Source of the DNA: Candidatus Methanoperedens sp.
GTDB lineage: Archaea > Halobacteriota > Methanosarcinia > Methanosarcinales > Methanoperedenaceae
NCBI GenBank assembly: GCA_030650845.1
Contig: JAUSDC010000252.1
Coordinates: 1 to 62,162, forward strand
DNA: 62,162 nucleotides
Reading direction: 5' to 3'
Made by a program: the position numbers and the translations under genes. Within the stretch, counting starts at the first letter, position 1; every line of letters starts with the position of its first letter. Below, in pieces: positions 1 through 7,361 of the stretch. The notes beneath the pieces were generated by a model. That model made no database searches, had not been told where the DNA came from, and worked only from the letters and a program-made list of their open reading frames with translations.

Positions 1-1
1 A

Positions 2-124
2 CTTGATCCCAGAAAAGCAACCGAAACTAAGTTGAAAAATGTTGCACATGATATCAGAAGGATTGGTTACATCAAAATTTTGTATGGCATAAAACCTAAA
101 TGGCTATGTAGGGGGTGTAGTTGA
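2..124 (+). CDS. C-terminal end of an unknown protein (partial)
   Basis: An open frame enters from the left edge of the window and runs 40 codons to a TGA. The encoded tail is basic, reads RRIGYIKILYGIKPKWLC and ends CRGCS. It resembles nothing I can name. It is on the same strand as purM but is separated from it by about 170 bases that contain a candidate small RNA with its own TATA box, so it is probably not in the purM transcript. Only the frame and its stop are directly seen; that it is a real gene is an inference. Confidence 0.35.
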   Translation, partial: LDPRKATETKLKNVAHDIRRIGYIKILYGIKPKWLCRGCS

Positions 125-155
125 ATATTGTCCCAAAGCCTATTTTACCAAAAGC

Positions 156-250
156 TTTAAATATCATTATGATAATCATAAGTATAGAGAGCAGGCGTTC
201 ATACGTTTTTTCAACGTCACTCCCACCTCCTATCCATTTGCCTGCTCCTA
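156..250 (+). ncRNA. Candidate small structured RNA with TATA box
   Basis: A TATA-like box (TTTAAATA, 156-163) is followed 33 bases later by an 8-bp closing stem, GAGCAGGC (189-196) pairing with GCCTGCTC (240-247). Inside are a hairpin ACGTT/AACGT (203-207 and 213-217) around a run of six T, then a C-rich stretch CACTCCCACCTCC (218-230) that resembles an anti-Shine-Dalgarno sequence. The layout (TATA, about 30 nt, closing stem, T6, AAC..CACT, C-rich loop) matches the two units at 43694-43930. It could instead be the purM leader or a DNA-level element. Seen: the stem, TATA and C-rich loop. Inferred: that it is transcribed as a separate RNA. Confidence 0.4.
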
Positions 251-295
251 TCCTAATCATAAAATCTTTATGCCATCAATCTTAATTAGTGGCGC

Positions 296-1288
296 ATGGC
301 TCTTACTTACGCAAAATCCGGGGTAGATATTGAGAAGGAGAACAAAGCTATCGCTGCGCTGGCAAAGCAGCTTACTTATAAACGCACTGGCATTGGCGCC
401 CCGTTGACTGACGTGGGGCATTATGCAGGTCTCATTGATTTTGGCGAGTATGCCCTGGCGCTTACCACGGATGGTGTGGGTTCAAAGGTCATCATTGCGA
501 ACGAAATGAAGCGATGGAACACCGTTGGAATAGACTGCATTGCCATGAACGTGAACGACCTTCTGGCTATGGGCATCGAACCTCTTGCTTTTGTGGATTA
601 TATTGCGATCAGTGAACCGAATAACGAGATAATGAGGCAGATCGGCGAGGGTCTGGCAAAGGGCGCAGAGATCTCAAGGATGACCATAGTGGGAGGAGAA
701 ACAGCGACGCTTCCAGATGTCATTAAAGGATTTGACCTGGCAGGAACATGCATGGGCATGGTAAAAAAGGACAGGATAATCACAGGTGAGCGCATCCAGA
801 TTGGCGACGCTATTGTGGGGCTTCCTTCATCAGGCGTGCATAGCAACGGATACTCGCTTGTTCGCAAGATCATTAATGATTCAGGATACTCCTATCCAAA
901 TCCATTCCCTTATAACACGGATACCACCATCGGGGATGAACTGCTTATCCCGACAATGATCTATATGGAGGTACTGGATGCTGTCAACCGTTTTGACATT
1001 CATGGTCTTGCGCACATAACTGGCAGCGGACTGATGAAGTTGCACCGCGTAACGAAATATGGTTTCGATATCAACGATCCGCTTCCTCCCCAGCCCATAT
1101 TCAGGTTCCTGCAGGAAGAAGGCGGGGTGGAGGATGTTGAGATGTATAAGACATTTAACATGGGAATGGGTTTTGTTGTGGTGCTTTCGCAGGATGAGGC
1201 TGATGAAGCTGCGAAAATGATGGGGGGGAAGATTGTAGGCGAAATTATTGAAGAGGGGATTTTTGTTAAAGGGCTGGAGATAAATTAA
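296..1288 (+). CDS. purM: Phosphoribosylformylglycinamidine cyclo-ligase
   Basis: AIR synthetase, the fifth step of purine synthesis: it closes formylglycinamidine ribonucleotide to aminoimidazole ribonucleotide using ATP in the cytosol. The 330-residue protein has the usual family length. It carries the PurM signatures near residues 57-65 (LTTDGVGSK), the MNVNDLLAMG segment near 84-93, the glycine-rich VGGETATLPD near 132-141, and GLPSSGVHSNGYSL near 175-188. The ATG at 296 is preceded by no strong ribosome binding site, but the family N-terminus (YAKSGVDIEKENKAI) begins just after it. The ModE-type regulator starts ten bases downstream, so the two could be co-transcribed. Confidence 0.95.
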   Translation: MALTYAKSGVDIEKENKAIAALAKQLTYKRTGIGAPLTDVGHYAGLIDFGEYALALTTDGVGSKVIIANEMKRWNTVGIDCIAMNVNDLLAMGIEPLAFVDYIAISEPNNEIMRQIGEGLAKGAEISRMTIVGGETATLPDVIKGFDLAGTCMGMVKKDRIITGERIQIGDAIVGLPSSGVHSNGYSLVRKIINDSGYSYPNPFPYNTDTTIGDELLIPTMIYMEVLDAVNRFDIHGLAHITGSGLMKLHRVTKYGFDINDPLPPQPIFRFLQEEGGVEDVEMYKTFNMGMGFVVVLSQDEADEAAKMMGGKIVGEIIEEGIFVKGLEIN

Positions 1289-1297
1289 GATCATCAG

Positions 1298-1843
1298 ATG
1301 ACAAGAACACAGGCTAAAGCAAAACTGTGGCTGGTAAACGAAAAGGATGAGCCTATAATGGGAGAAGGGAGAGTAGATCTCCTGAAGGCTATCAAAGAGG
1401 AGGGTTCCCTGAATAAGGCAAGTAAAAAAGTAAAAATTTCTTATAAACATGCGTGGCTGTTGCTAAATGAGGTAGAAAAGAGCCTGGGTGAGCCGGTAAT
1501 AATTAAAAAACGCGGCGGTAAGGGACAGGGTACGTTCCTGACCCAAAAAGCAATAAGTCTTCTTGAAGAATATAATACTTATCAGGACATACTTGCACAA
1601 ACAGTCTATGATAAAACATTCTGGGAGGTGATTGGTGTGAAAATATCTGCAAGGAATCAGATGAAAGGAAAGATAATTGATGTTGAAAAGGAAGGTCTCA
1701 TAGCCAAGGTAAAAATCGCTGTGGAGCCATCAACAATAACAGCGGTCATCACGAAAGAGGCTGCTGAAGCTCTTGGTCTCAAGAAGGATGATAAGGTAGT
1801 GGCTGTTGTGAAGGCAACGGAAGTAATGATAGGAAAGGAGTAA
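1298..1843 (+). CDS. ModE-family regulator with one molybdate-binding (TOBE) domain
   Basis: Predicted oxyanion-responsive transcription factor. Residues about 8-100 form a ModE/LysR-like winged helix: a GEGRVDLLKAIKEEGSLNKASK helix-turn-helix, then the SYKHAWLLLNEVE recognition segment and the GGKGQG wing. Residues about 112-181 are a single Mop/TOBE domain with the SARNQMKGKI signature. E. coli ModE has two TOBE domains, so this is the shorter archaeal type. It lies directly upstream of the tungstate/molybdate transporter tupABC, whose promoter holds a TTATGTT-N6-AACATAA palindrome, so autoregulated or oxyanion-controlled repression of that operon is likely. Whether it senses tungstate or molybdate cannot be told from sequence. 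Confidence 0.88.
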   Translation: MTRTQAKAKLWLVNEKDEPIMGEGRVDLLKAIKEEGSLNKASKKVKISYKHAWLLLNEVEKSLGEPVIIKKRGGKGQGTFLTQKAISLLEEYNTYQDILAQTVYDKTFWEVIGVKISARNQMKGKIIDVEKEGLIAKVKIAVEPSTITAVITKEAAEALGLKKDDKVVAVVKATEVMIGKE

Positions 1844-1856
1844 TCCTTTCCTGATT
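1831..1856 (+). terminator. Hairpin at the end of the ModE-type gene
   Basis: A perfect 9-bp stem, AGGAAAGGA (1831-1839) with TCCTTTCCT (1844-1852), encloses a four-base loop that contains the stop codon, and is followed by a T-rich stretch. It probably separates the regulator from the tup operon, whose own promoter follows. Confidence 0.55.
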
Positions 1857-1896
1857 TTACCTTTTCAGATCTATTAAAGCGAATTTTTTTCGAAAC

Positions 1897-1936
1897 TTTT
1901 ATTAACTTACGTTATGTTTGAGTGAACATAAGGTGA
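1897..1936 (+). promoter_or_regulatory. tup operon promoter with palindromic operator
   Basis: A TATA-like TTTTATTA (1897-1904) is followed by a perfect 7-bp inverted repeat, TTATGTT (1912-1918) and AACATAA (1925-1931), with a 6-base spacer. The palindrome covers the expected start of transcription, and its right arm overlaps the ribosome binding site AAGGTGA (1930-1936) of tupA. This is the natural binding site for the ModE-type regulator encoded just upstream. Arms and spacing are seen; the binding partner is inferred. Confidence 0.6.
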
Positions 1937-1940
1937 CAAA

Positions 1941-2825
1941 ATGAGGAATCTTTCTGTAAAAATACTATTTGTTTCGATTTTGATCTCAATATTTGCTGGC
2001 TGCGTCCAGCAGGCGCCGACAGGAAATACAACAACTCCGATACCAACGGCATCAGTTCCACTGGAACTGCGTCTGGCTACCACAACTTCTACCTGCGATA
2101 CGAAATTACTTGACGTCCTGAATAAAAAATTCGAGGAAACAAACAACGTAAAAATATTGACCGTGTGTGAGGGAACAGGGAAAGCCATAGCCACAGGAGA
2201 ACTTGGAGCTGTGGATGTGGTCATGGTGCATGCGGTCGATTCAGAACTGAAAGCTGTAGCAAATGGGAGTTTCATAAACCGCAGTTACATGATGTACAAT
2301 TATTTCGTGATAATCGGACCTGAGAATGATCCAGCTGGGATCAGGAATGCAAGCAATGCGACTGAAGTATTCAGCAAGATCGCATCAAAGCAGTCTGCGT
2401 TCATCTCCAGAGGAGATAGCTCAGGGACGCATATAATGGAAAAATCGATCTGGAAGGCTGCAAATATCACTCCTGCAGGAACATGGTATCAATCAAACGG
2501 GAAAGGTATGGGAGATACTATAATTACGGCTGATACAAAAGAAGGCTATACGCTTTCAGACAGGGGAACATATCTTTCAATGAAGGATAAAATAAAACTG
2601 AAGATCCTTTTCGAATCTGATCAGAAATATCTTTTCAACCCATACCATGTTATGTCAGCGAATCCTGTAAAGTTCCCGAATGTGAAATATGACCTTGCAA
2701 TGAAATACATAGGATATGTGTTATCCCCGCAGGGGCAGGACATAATCAGAAATTATGGCAAGGACAAATATGGAGAAGCACTTTTTGTGCCTGAGGAAGA
2801 TGCAGGTGATGTAACCGGTCCATGA
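1941..2825 (+). CDS. tupA: Tungstate/molybdate ABC transporter substrate-binding lipoprotein
   Basis: Extracytoplasmic binding protein that captures tungstate (or molybdate) and delivers it to the TupBC importer. Residues 1-20 are a lipoprotein signal ending in the lipobox IFAG|C21, followed by a Thr/Pro-rich linker. The mature part begins with LRLATTTSTCDTKLLD, which corresponds to the TupA oxyanion-binding signature TTTST.DSGLLD, and contains SRGDSSGTHIMEKSIW near residues 153-168. In many TupA proteins the cysteine position of TTTSTCD is occupied by another residue. It starts behind the palindromic promoter and its stop overlaps the start of tupB. Tungsten supply would suit formylmethanofuran or formate dehydrogenases. 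Confidence 0.88.
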   Translation: MRNLSVKILFVSILISIFAGCVQQAPTGNTTTPIPTASVPLELRLATTTSTCDTKLLDVLNKKFEETNNVKILTVCEGTGKAIATGELGAVDVVMVHAVDSELKAVANGSFINRSYMMYNYFVIIGPENDPAGIRNASNATEVFSKIASKQSAFISRGDSSGTHIMEKSIWKAANITPAGTWYQSNGKGMGDTIITADTKEGYTLSDRGTYLSMKDKIKLKILFESDQKYLFNPYHVMSANPVKFPNVKYDLAMKYIGYVLSPQGQDIIRNYGKDKYGEALFVPEEDAGDVTGP

Positions 2826-3556
2826 GCAGTATCGACTTTTTGTTCCAGGGAATTATAAAAGCATTCGAACTGATATTCAGTTTGAATCCTTATATTATTA
2901 GTATAACCGGAGTCTCCATAAGGGTTTCAGGTACTGCAACGATCCTTGCTACACTGACTGCGATACCTCTGGCATGTGGAATAACCTTCCTGAATTTCAA
3001 GGGTAAACAGGCTCTGATCACGCTCATAAATACAGGTATGGGGCTTCCTTCAGTTTTTGTGGGACTCTTTATTTTCCTGATGATCGTGCCTGCAGGTCCA
3101 TTTGGATTCCTGAAAATGTATTATACACAGGAAGCCATGATCCTGGCGCAGTATATACTTATCACGCCTGTAATATGCGGTATTTCGCTTGCTGCAATAA
3201 AAGCAGTCCCTCAACCAGTGATCGATACGGTTTATACGCTCGGGGGAAGCCGGAAAGATATTGTTATTACGATGTTAAGAGAAGCAAGATTCGGTCTTTT
3301 CACATCAGTTCTTGCCGGGCTTGGAAGAGCCCTAGCTGAGGTAGGTGCGATCCTCATAGTCGGAGGGAACATAGCGTATACAGGCAGTGTTGGAGGAATC
3401 GGCGAAGGGTTATCCTATACCCGATCTCTTACAACGGCAATAACTCTGGAAACAAGCAAAGGTGAGGTTTCAACATCTATTGCGCTCGGTATCATCCTCA
3501 TCTCACTTGTTCTCTCGATCAATATACTGGCAAACTTTTTCCAGAGGATGGAATGA
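2822..3556 (+). CDS. tupB: Tungstate ABC transporter permease
   Basis: Membrane channel subunit of the tungstate importer, 244 residues with about five to six hydrophobic segments. The cytoplasmic EAA-type loop that contacts the ATPase is visible around residues 141-160 (YTLGGSRKDIVITMLREARFG). The gene overlaps tupA by four bases (ATGA) and ends one base before the ATPase start, the pattern of a translationally coupled operon. The sequence is closer to the TupB/WtpB-like permeases than to CysW by gene context; the assignment rests mainly on the adjacent TupA. Confidence 0.87.
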   Translation: MSSIDFLFQGIIKAFELIFSLNPYIISITGVSIRVSGTATILATLTAIPLACGITFLNFKGKQALITLINTGMGLPSVFVGLFIFLMIVPAGPFGFLKMYYTQEAMILAQYILITPVICGISLAAIKAVPQPVIDTVYTLGGSRKDIVITMLREARFGLFTSVLAGLGRALAEVGAILIVGGNIAYTGSVGGIGEGLSYTRSLTTAITLETSKGEVSTSIALGIILISLVLSINILANFFQRME

Positions 3557-3557
3557 G

Positions 3558-4298
3558 ATGCACAGTGAATTAATAAGGGTGCAGGACCTCGGCAAATCTT
3601 TTGGGAAGAGGGTTGTATTGAAGAAGATCAATATCTCTATCAATGAAGGAGAGATATTTGCTTTGATGGGGCCAAGCGGTGTAGGGAAGACCACACTTTT
3701 CAGGATATTGAACCTGCTGGAAAAGCCATCTGAAGGAAGGCTTTTTTTCAGAGGGAGCGAATTAACTGGAGGTACGATCTGCGAAAATATCAATGCCAGG
3801 CGCAGCATGTCAATGCTTTTCCAGACTCCGTGCCTTCTTAACACAACGGTCTTTAATAATGTGGCATTCGGTCTTATGATCCGTAAAGTTGATAAAAATA
3901 CGATACGGGAAAAGGTAATGAATGCATTAATTATCGTCGGGCTTGAAGGAAATGAAGAACAAAAAGCCCGCACTCTCTCTGGCGGTGAGGCGCAGCGCAT
4001 GGCGTTCGCCCGGGCTATCGTTTACGACCCGGATATACTTCTCCTTGATGAGCCTACATCTAGCCTTGACCCTGCGAACGTGGCCATGATAGAGGAAATT
4101 ATCAAGCGGATAAGGCACGAACGGGGAACCACCATTGTTATTGCCACGCATAATATCTATCAGGTTAAACGCATCGCTGACAGGGGAGGTATTTTGCTCA
4201 ACGGTGAACTGATCGAGGTGAATAGCATCGAGAGGATATTCGAGGCGCCTGAGGATGCAAGGACTAAGGCGTTCATAAATGGGGAGATGATCTATTAA
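3558..4298 (+). CDS. tupC: Tungstate ABC transporter ATPase
   Basis: ATP-hydrolysing subunit of the importer. From the ATG at 3558 the protein is 246 residues. It shows Walker A GPSGVGKTT (residues 38-46), Q-loop (MLFQTPCLL), the ABC signature LSGGEAQR and Walker B ILLLDEPTS, with the switch histidine in VIATHN. An earlier in-frame ATG at 3462 would add 32 residues lying wholly inside tupB and is rejected: 3558 sits one base after the tupB stop and is followed by a typical ABC start (LIRVQDLGKSFGKR). No C-terminal TOBE regulatory domain is present, which is usual for TupC. Confidence 0.9.
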   Translation: MHSELIRVQDLGKSFGKRVVLKKINISINEGEIFALMGPSGVGKTTLFRILNLLEKPSEGRLFFRGSELTGGTICENINARRSMSMLFQTPCLLNTTVFNNVAFGLMIRKVDKNTIREKVMNALIIVGLEGNEEQKARTLSGGEAQRMAFARAIVYDPDILLLDEPTSSLDPANVAMIEEIIKRIRHERGTTIVIATHNIYQVKRIADRGGILLNGELIEVNSIERIFEAPEDARTKAFINGEMIY

Positions 4299-4352
4299 GA
4301 AACATTGCGAGACCATTATTGCCAGGAAGGAACAATTACATAATGGAGAATA

Positions 4353-4550
4353 ATGATGTCAATAAGGGAACTTGAAGAGGAAATCATAGAAATTCAAAAA
4401 GTGAAGGAACATTTCAAATCAGGCACCATTGAATGGAGCAACATTGAAGCCATAATCAATGATAAGAAAAAAGAACTCAACAGACTGAAAACACACAAAG
4501 ATGGTGAAGAAAATGATGTACCTATCGGTTGTGGAGGGGAGTGCGGATGA
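4353..4550 (+). CDS. Small coiled-coil protein with Cys-rich tail
   Basis: Unrecognised 65-residue protein. Most of it is a charged helix with heptad-like spacing (IRELEEEIIEIQKVKEHF and IIEAIINDKKKELNRLK-like segments), and it ends in a short glycine/cysteine tail, VPIGCGGECG, which could bind a metal or form a disulfide. It starts at either of two adjacent ATG codons. It lies 54 bases after tupC and 41 bases before the Lon-like protease gene, on the same strand, so it may be the last gene of the tup operon or a leader gene of the next one. Function is unknown. Confidence 0.6.
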   Translation: MMSIRELEEEIIEIQKVKEHFKSGTIEWSNIEAIINDKKKELNRLKTHKDGEENDVPIGCGGECG

Positions 4551-4591
4551 AGCCATAAGTTAATTATATTGAAGATCAATATTTGCATTGA

Positions 4592-6433
4592 ATGAAAAGT
4601 AGAATATTGAGTATTTTTTTAATATTGTTTATTATTGTAAACACTGCGAACGCCCTTGAAGACGGTGTAACTGTCCCTCTTGTAGCGGACAGCAGTACAA
4701 ATGACGGAGAACAGGGGATCCTTTTATTCGCCAGGGTGATAGCCACCAATGGCACAGGTCACGTTTTTGTAGATACTAGTCCTTACACGCAGGTCGATCT
4801 GCAGGGTTCAGCAAGACTAGCTGCCATGGTCGCATCAGACGTGCTCGGGATCGACCAGCGAGCATATGATTTTTATTATATCATTGATATCAGTTCTCCC
4901 ATCATAGGTGGTCCTTCAGCTGGCGGAGCTCTTACCATGGCAACTATTGCGGCTATCAACAACTGGACACTTGATCCCGATGTGGTGATGACAGGTATGA
5001 TAAACCCGGATGAGTCCATCGGACCTGTAGGCGGGATACCATACAAGCTTGAAGCTGCAGCTGAAAGGAATTATACTATTTTTCTCGTTCCTGAAGGACA
5101 GGGCACGGTCACATTAAAAAAACTTGTCACAAGAGCAAAGGGAACTGTGATCATTTCAAATGATGTGGAAGAGACCATTGACGTTTTAAAACTTGGAAAA
5201 GACCTGAACGTCACAGTAAAAGAAGTAGGTACGATCCAGGATGTAGTAAAGATATTTACTGGCCATGAACTGGTAAAACCGAAATTTAATGGCACTGTGC
5301 TCACTCCTGGATATATTGATCTTCTTGAACCCCTTGCCACGAACCTTAAGAAAGAAGCAGGTGATATGTTTAATGAGACCGAGGCACAAGCTGCGAAGAG
5401 TCCATACCTTGCTCAGGCAAAAGATATCATAGGCAGGGCCGATCAAATGTATGGTGAACAGAAATATTATGCCGCTACCTCACTATATTTTAATTCGATG
5501 ATCAATATTCGAACAGCCCGGTGGATTTACGATTTCAACAATGCGCAAGATAAAGAGAAATATATGGCTGATCTTATTGCAAAAGTTGAAAACCAGATAA
5601 ACCTCTCGGAGAGCGATCTCGATATATTCAAATCCGGGGGCGTGGATGACGTTGGTGCTGTGGGAGCTGCAGAGTCGCGCATCACTTCCTCAAAATTCAA
5701 ACTTGATGAGGCAATGAAACTCAATAATACGGACGAAAAGATAAATGCGCTTGCCTTCTCCCATGAAAGGGCGCGTACAGCGCGATGGTGGCTGACACTT
5801 TCGACACCGAATGGGAAAGTAGTTCCTGAAGATATTTTAAAAGACAGGGCAGGCTGGTACCTTAGCCAGGGGCAGTCGATCAGTACATACATGATGGAAC
5901 TTTTCTCTCAAAGCGGCGTTCATCCGTCTATAATAAGCGGTTCCCTGGATGATCTGACCCATGCACAGAAAGAAATGAAGCGCGGATATTATTCAGGGGC
6001 AATATTTGATTCATTACAGAGCTCGGTGAAATCCAGTACCCTGATCGGGTTCATGGGTATGCCTGATGTTCAAAAGAAAGTAGATCAGAGTGAAGGCGAT
6101 GCAAAGCTTGCCATTAATGAAGCGCGGATGGCTGGAATAGAACCTACACTTGCTGTTAGCGCATTTGAATATGCAGAAACAATGCCAGATCCATATGAAA
6201 AGATCAACCAGTATGCTTATGCAAAAATGGTCGCAAAGACTCTGATTGTTCTAAACACGCACACAGTGCCTTCGGATAAGATCACTATCAAGCCCACACT
6301 GACACCCTACACACCTGTAACGACATTGCCTGAAACTACTTCCACCCAGACACCTGCAGAAAAAGTTCCAGCGCTCGGAGCAGCTTCAGTCCTGATCGTT
6401 ATCCTGGTAATAAGACGATTAAATAGGAATTAA
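4592..6433 (+). CDS. Secreted, membrane-anchored Lon-like (S16) protease
   Basis: Predicted extracytoplasmic serine protease. Residues 1-21 are a signal peptide. Residues about 23-210 are an S16 (Lon-type) catalytic domain lacking any ATPase: the Ser-Lys dyad is visible as GGPSAGGAL (Ser109) and GGIPYKLEAA (Lys152). The central 250 residues are alpha-helical with no motif I know, then comes a Thr/Pro-rich linker and a C-terminal hydrophobic segment ending in Arg/Asn-rich residues, like archaeal surface-anchoring tails. ATP-free Lon-like proteins are known in archaea. Function in envelope protein turnover is inferred. It stands alone, with the PAP2 phosphatase 40 bases downstream. Confidence 0.82.
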   Translation: MKSRILSIFLILFIIVNTANALEDGVTVPLVADSSTNDGEQGILLFARVIATNGTGHVFVDTSPYTQVDLQGSARLAAMVASDVLGIDQRAYDFYYIIDISSPIIGGPSAGGALTMATIAAINNWTLDPDVVMTGMINPDESIGPVGGIPYKLEAAAERNYTIFLVPEGQGTVTLKKLVTRAKGTVIISNDVEETIDVLKLGKDLNVTVKEVGTIQDVVKIFTGHELVKPKFNGTVLTPGYIDLLEPLATNLKKEAGDMFNETEAQAAKSPYLAQAKDIIGRADQMYGEQKYYAATSLYFNSMINIRTARWIYDFNNAQDKEKYMADLIAKVENQINLSESDLDIFKSGGVDDVGAVGAAESRITSSKFKLDEAMKLNNTDEKINALAFSHERARTARWWLTLSTPNGKVVPEDILKDRAGWYLSQGQSISTYMMELFSQSGVHPSIISGSLDDLTHAQKEMKRGYYSGAIFDSLQSSVKSSTLIGFMGMPDVQKKVDQSEGDAKLAINEARMAGIEPTLAVSAFEYAETMPDPYEKINQYAYAKMVAKTLIVLNTHTVPSDKITIKPTLTPYTPVTTLPETTSTQTPAEKVPALGAASVLIVILVIRRLNRN

Positions 6434-6473
6434 AATGAAGACACTTAGATGAAACATCGGTGCCAGGGTGTAA

Positions 6474-7022
6474 ATGATCCTTGAATATCTTGAGTCTGTG
6501 GATACAGCAGTTTTCCTTGATATTAACCATAACTTCGCAAATCCATTATTTGATGCGGTTTTTCCTTCCTTGAGGGAACTTACGTATGTTTTCTGGTTTC
6601 TTCTTATCGTTTATTTCTGGATGAAGAATGAAAAGAAAATGGCGCTGCTCCTGACAGTAAGTATTGCTGCAGGGGCGCTTTTTACCTATCCGCTCAAATA
6701 CCTTATCGACAGGGCAAGACCGTATGAGACCATAGATTCTGCAAGGCTGCTGACACCTCATGAGTATGACCCTTCGTTCCCTTCAGGCCATGCAGAGATG
6801 AGCTTTCTTGCCTCAACAGTAATTTCGAGATTCCATCCTGAGTATGCAAAATATCTCTATGCGTTCTCGTTCATCGTGGCTTTAAGCAGGGTATATGTTG
6901 GTGTTCATTTTCCGGGGGATGTCCTGGGGGGTATCGTGGTTGGGGTCATTATCGGAAAAGTGATGATAATGGTGGCACAGAGGAAGAAGGATATTTTCTG
7001 GGAAGATTCGAAGAAACTATAA
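6474..7022 (+). CDS. PAP2-family membrane phosphatase
   Basis: Integral membrane phosphatase of 182 residues. The three PAP2 motifs are intact: K75-x6-R82-P83, PSGH (103-106) and SR-x5-H-x3-D (Ser138 to Asp149), with the catalytic histidines at 106 and 145. Five or more hydrophobic segments surround them. The family acts on polyprenyl diphosphates or phosphatidic acid-type lipids; in archaea a role in recycling the lipid carrier for glycosylation is plausible but not shown. It follows the Lon-like gene on the same strand by 40 bases. Confidence 0.85.
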   Translation: MILEYLESVDTAVFLDINHNFANPLFDAVFPSLRELTYVFWFLLIVYFWMKNEKKMALLLTVSIAAGALFTYPLKYLIDRARPYETIDSARLLTPHEYDPSFPSGHAEMSFLASTVISRFHPEYAKYLYAFSFIVALSRVYVGVHFPGDVLGGIVVGVIIGKVMIMVAQRKKDIFWEDSKKL

Positions 7023-7065
7023 ATAGGGCTTACGAAGTAGAAGAATCATATTTTGAGGAAATCTC

Positions 7066-7347
7066 TTGAATCTTAAAATACAACCTATCGGTGTGATAAA
7101 AAAATCCAGTTCTGGATTATCTGATATTCTTATATATTCTGATTTTGAGCAAGTTTTGGGCAGCATTATGGGGGATTTTGAGAAAGGGGCGAACCTGCTT
7201 ATCGTACATAAGAACCACATATCCCTGGATGGGCATCAGGTCAAGGTCTCAGATGCTGAACTGATAACCCGGAAAGGCAATCTTCTGACCGTTAGAGGGA
7301 TCGAAGCGGATGACGATTCTTTGATCGATGTAAGGTTGAAGAAATAA
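7066..7347 (+). CDS. Small TrmO-like protein (stand-alone, reduced)
   Basis: A 93-residue protein starting from TTG. Its first residues (LKIQPIGVIKKSS) and last residues (GNLLTVRGIEADDDSLIDVRLKK) resemble the start and a late strand of the TrmO/YaeB family, which methylates N6-threonylcarbamoyl-adenosine in tRNA. The central part of that family, including the SAM-binding segments, appears to be missing, so it is unlikely to be an active methyltransferase. It could be a reduced beta-barrel relative or a decayed copy. It lies 14 bases upstream of the FEN-1 gene. The homology call is mine by eye and is moderate. Confidence 0.5.
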   Translation: MNLKIQPIGVIKKSSSGLSDILIYSDFEQVLGSIMGDFEKGANLLIVHKNHISLDGHQVKVSDAELITRKGNLLTVRGIEADDDSLIDVRLKK

Positions 7348-7361
7348 GCTCAGGTATCATT

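Noticed and set aside
881-1450. Long minus-strand frame across purM and the ModE-type gene
   Set aside because: It is a shadow of two well-supported genes and shows no protein family features.
3462-3557. Upstream ATG for tupC
   Set aside because: The extra 32 residues lie wholly in tupB and are not ABC-like; the ATG at 3558 follows the tupB stop by one base.
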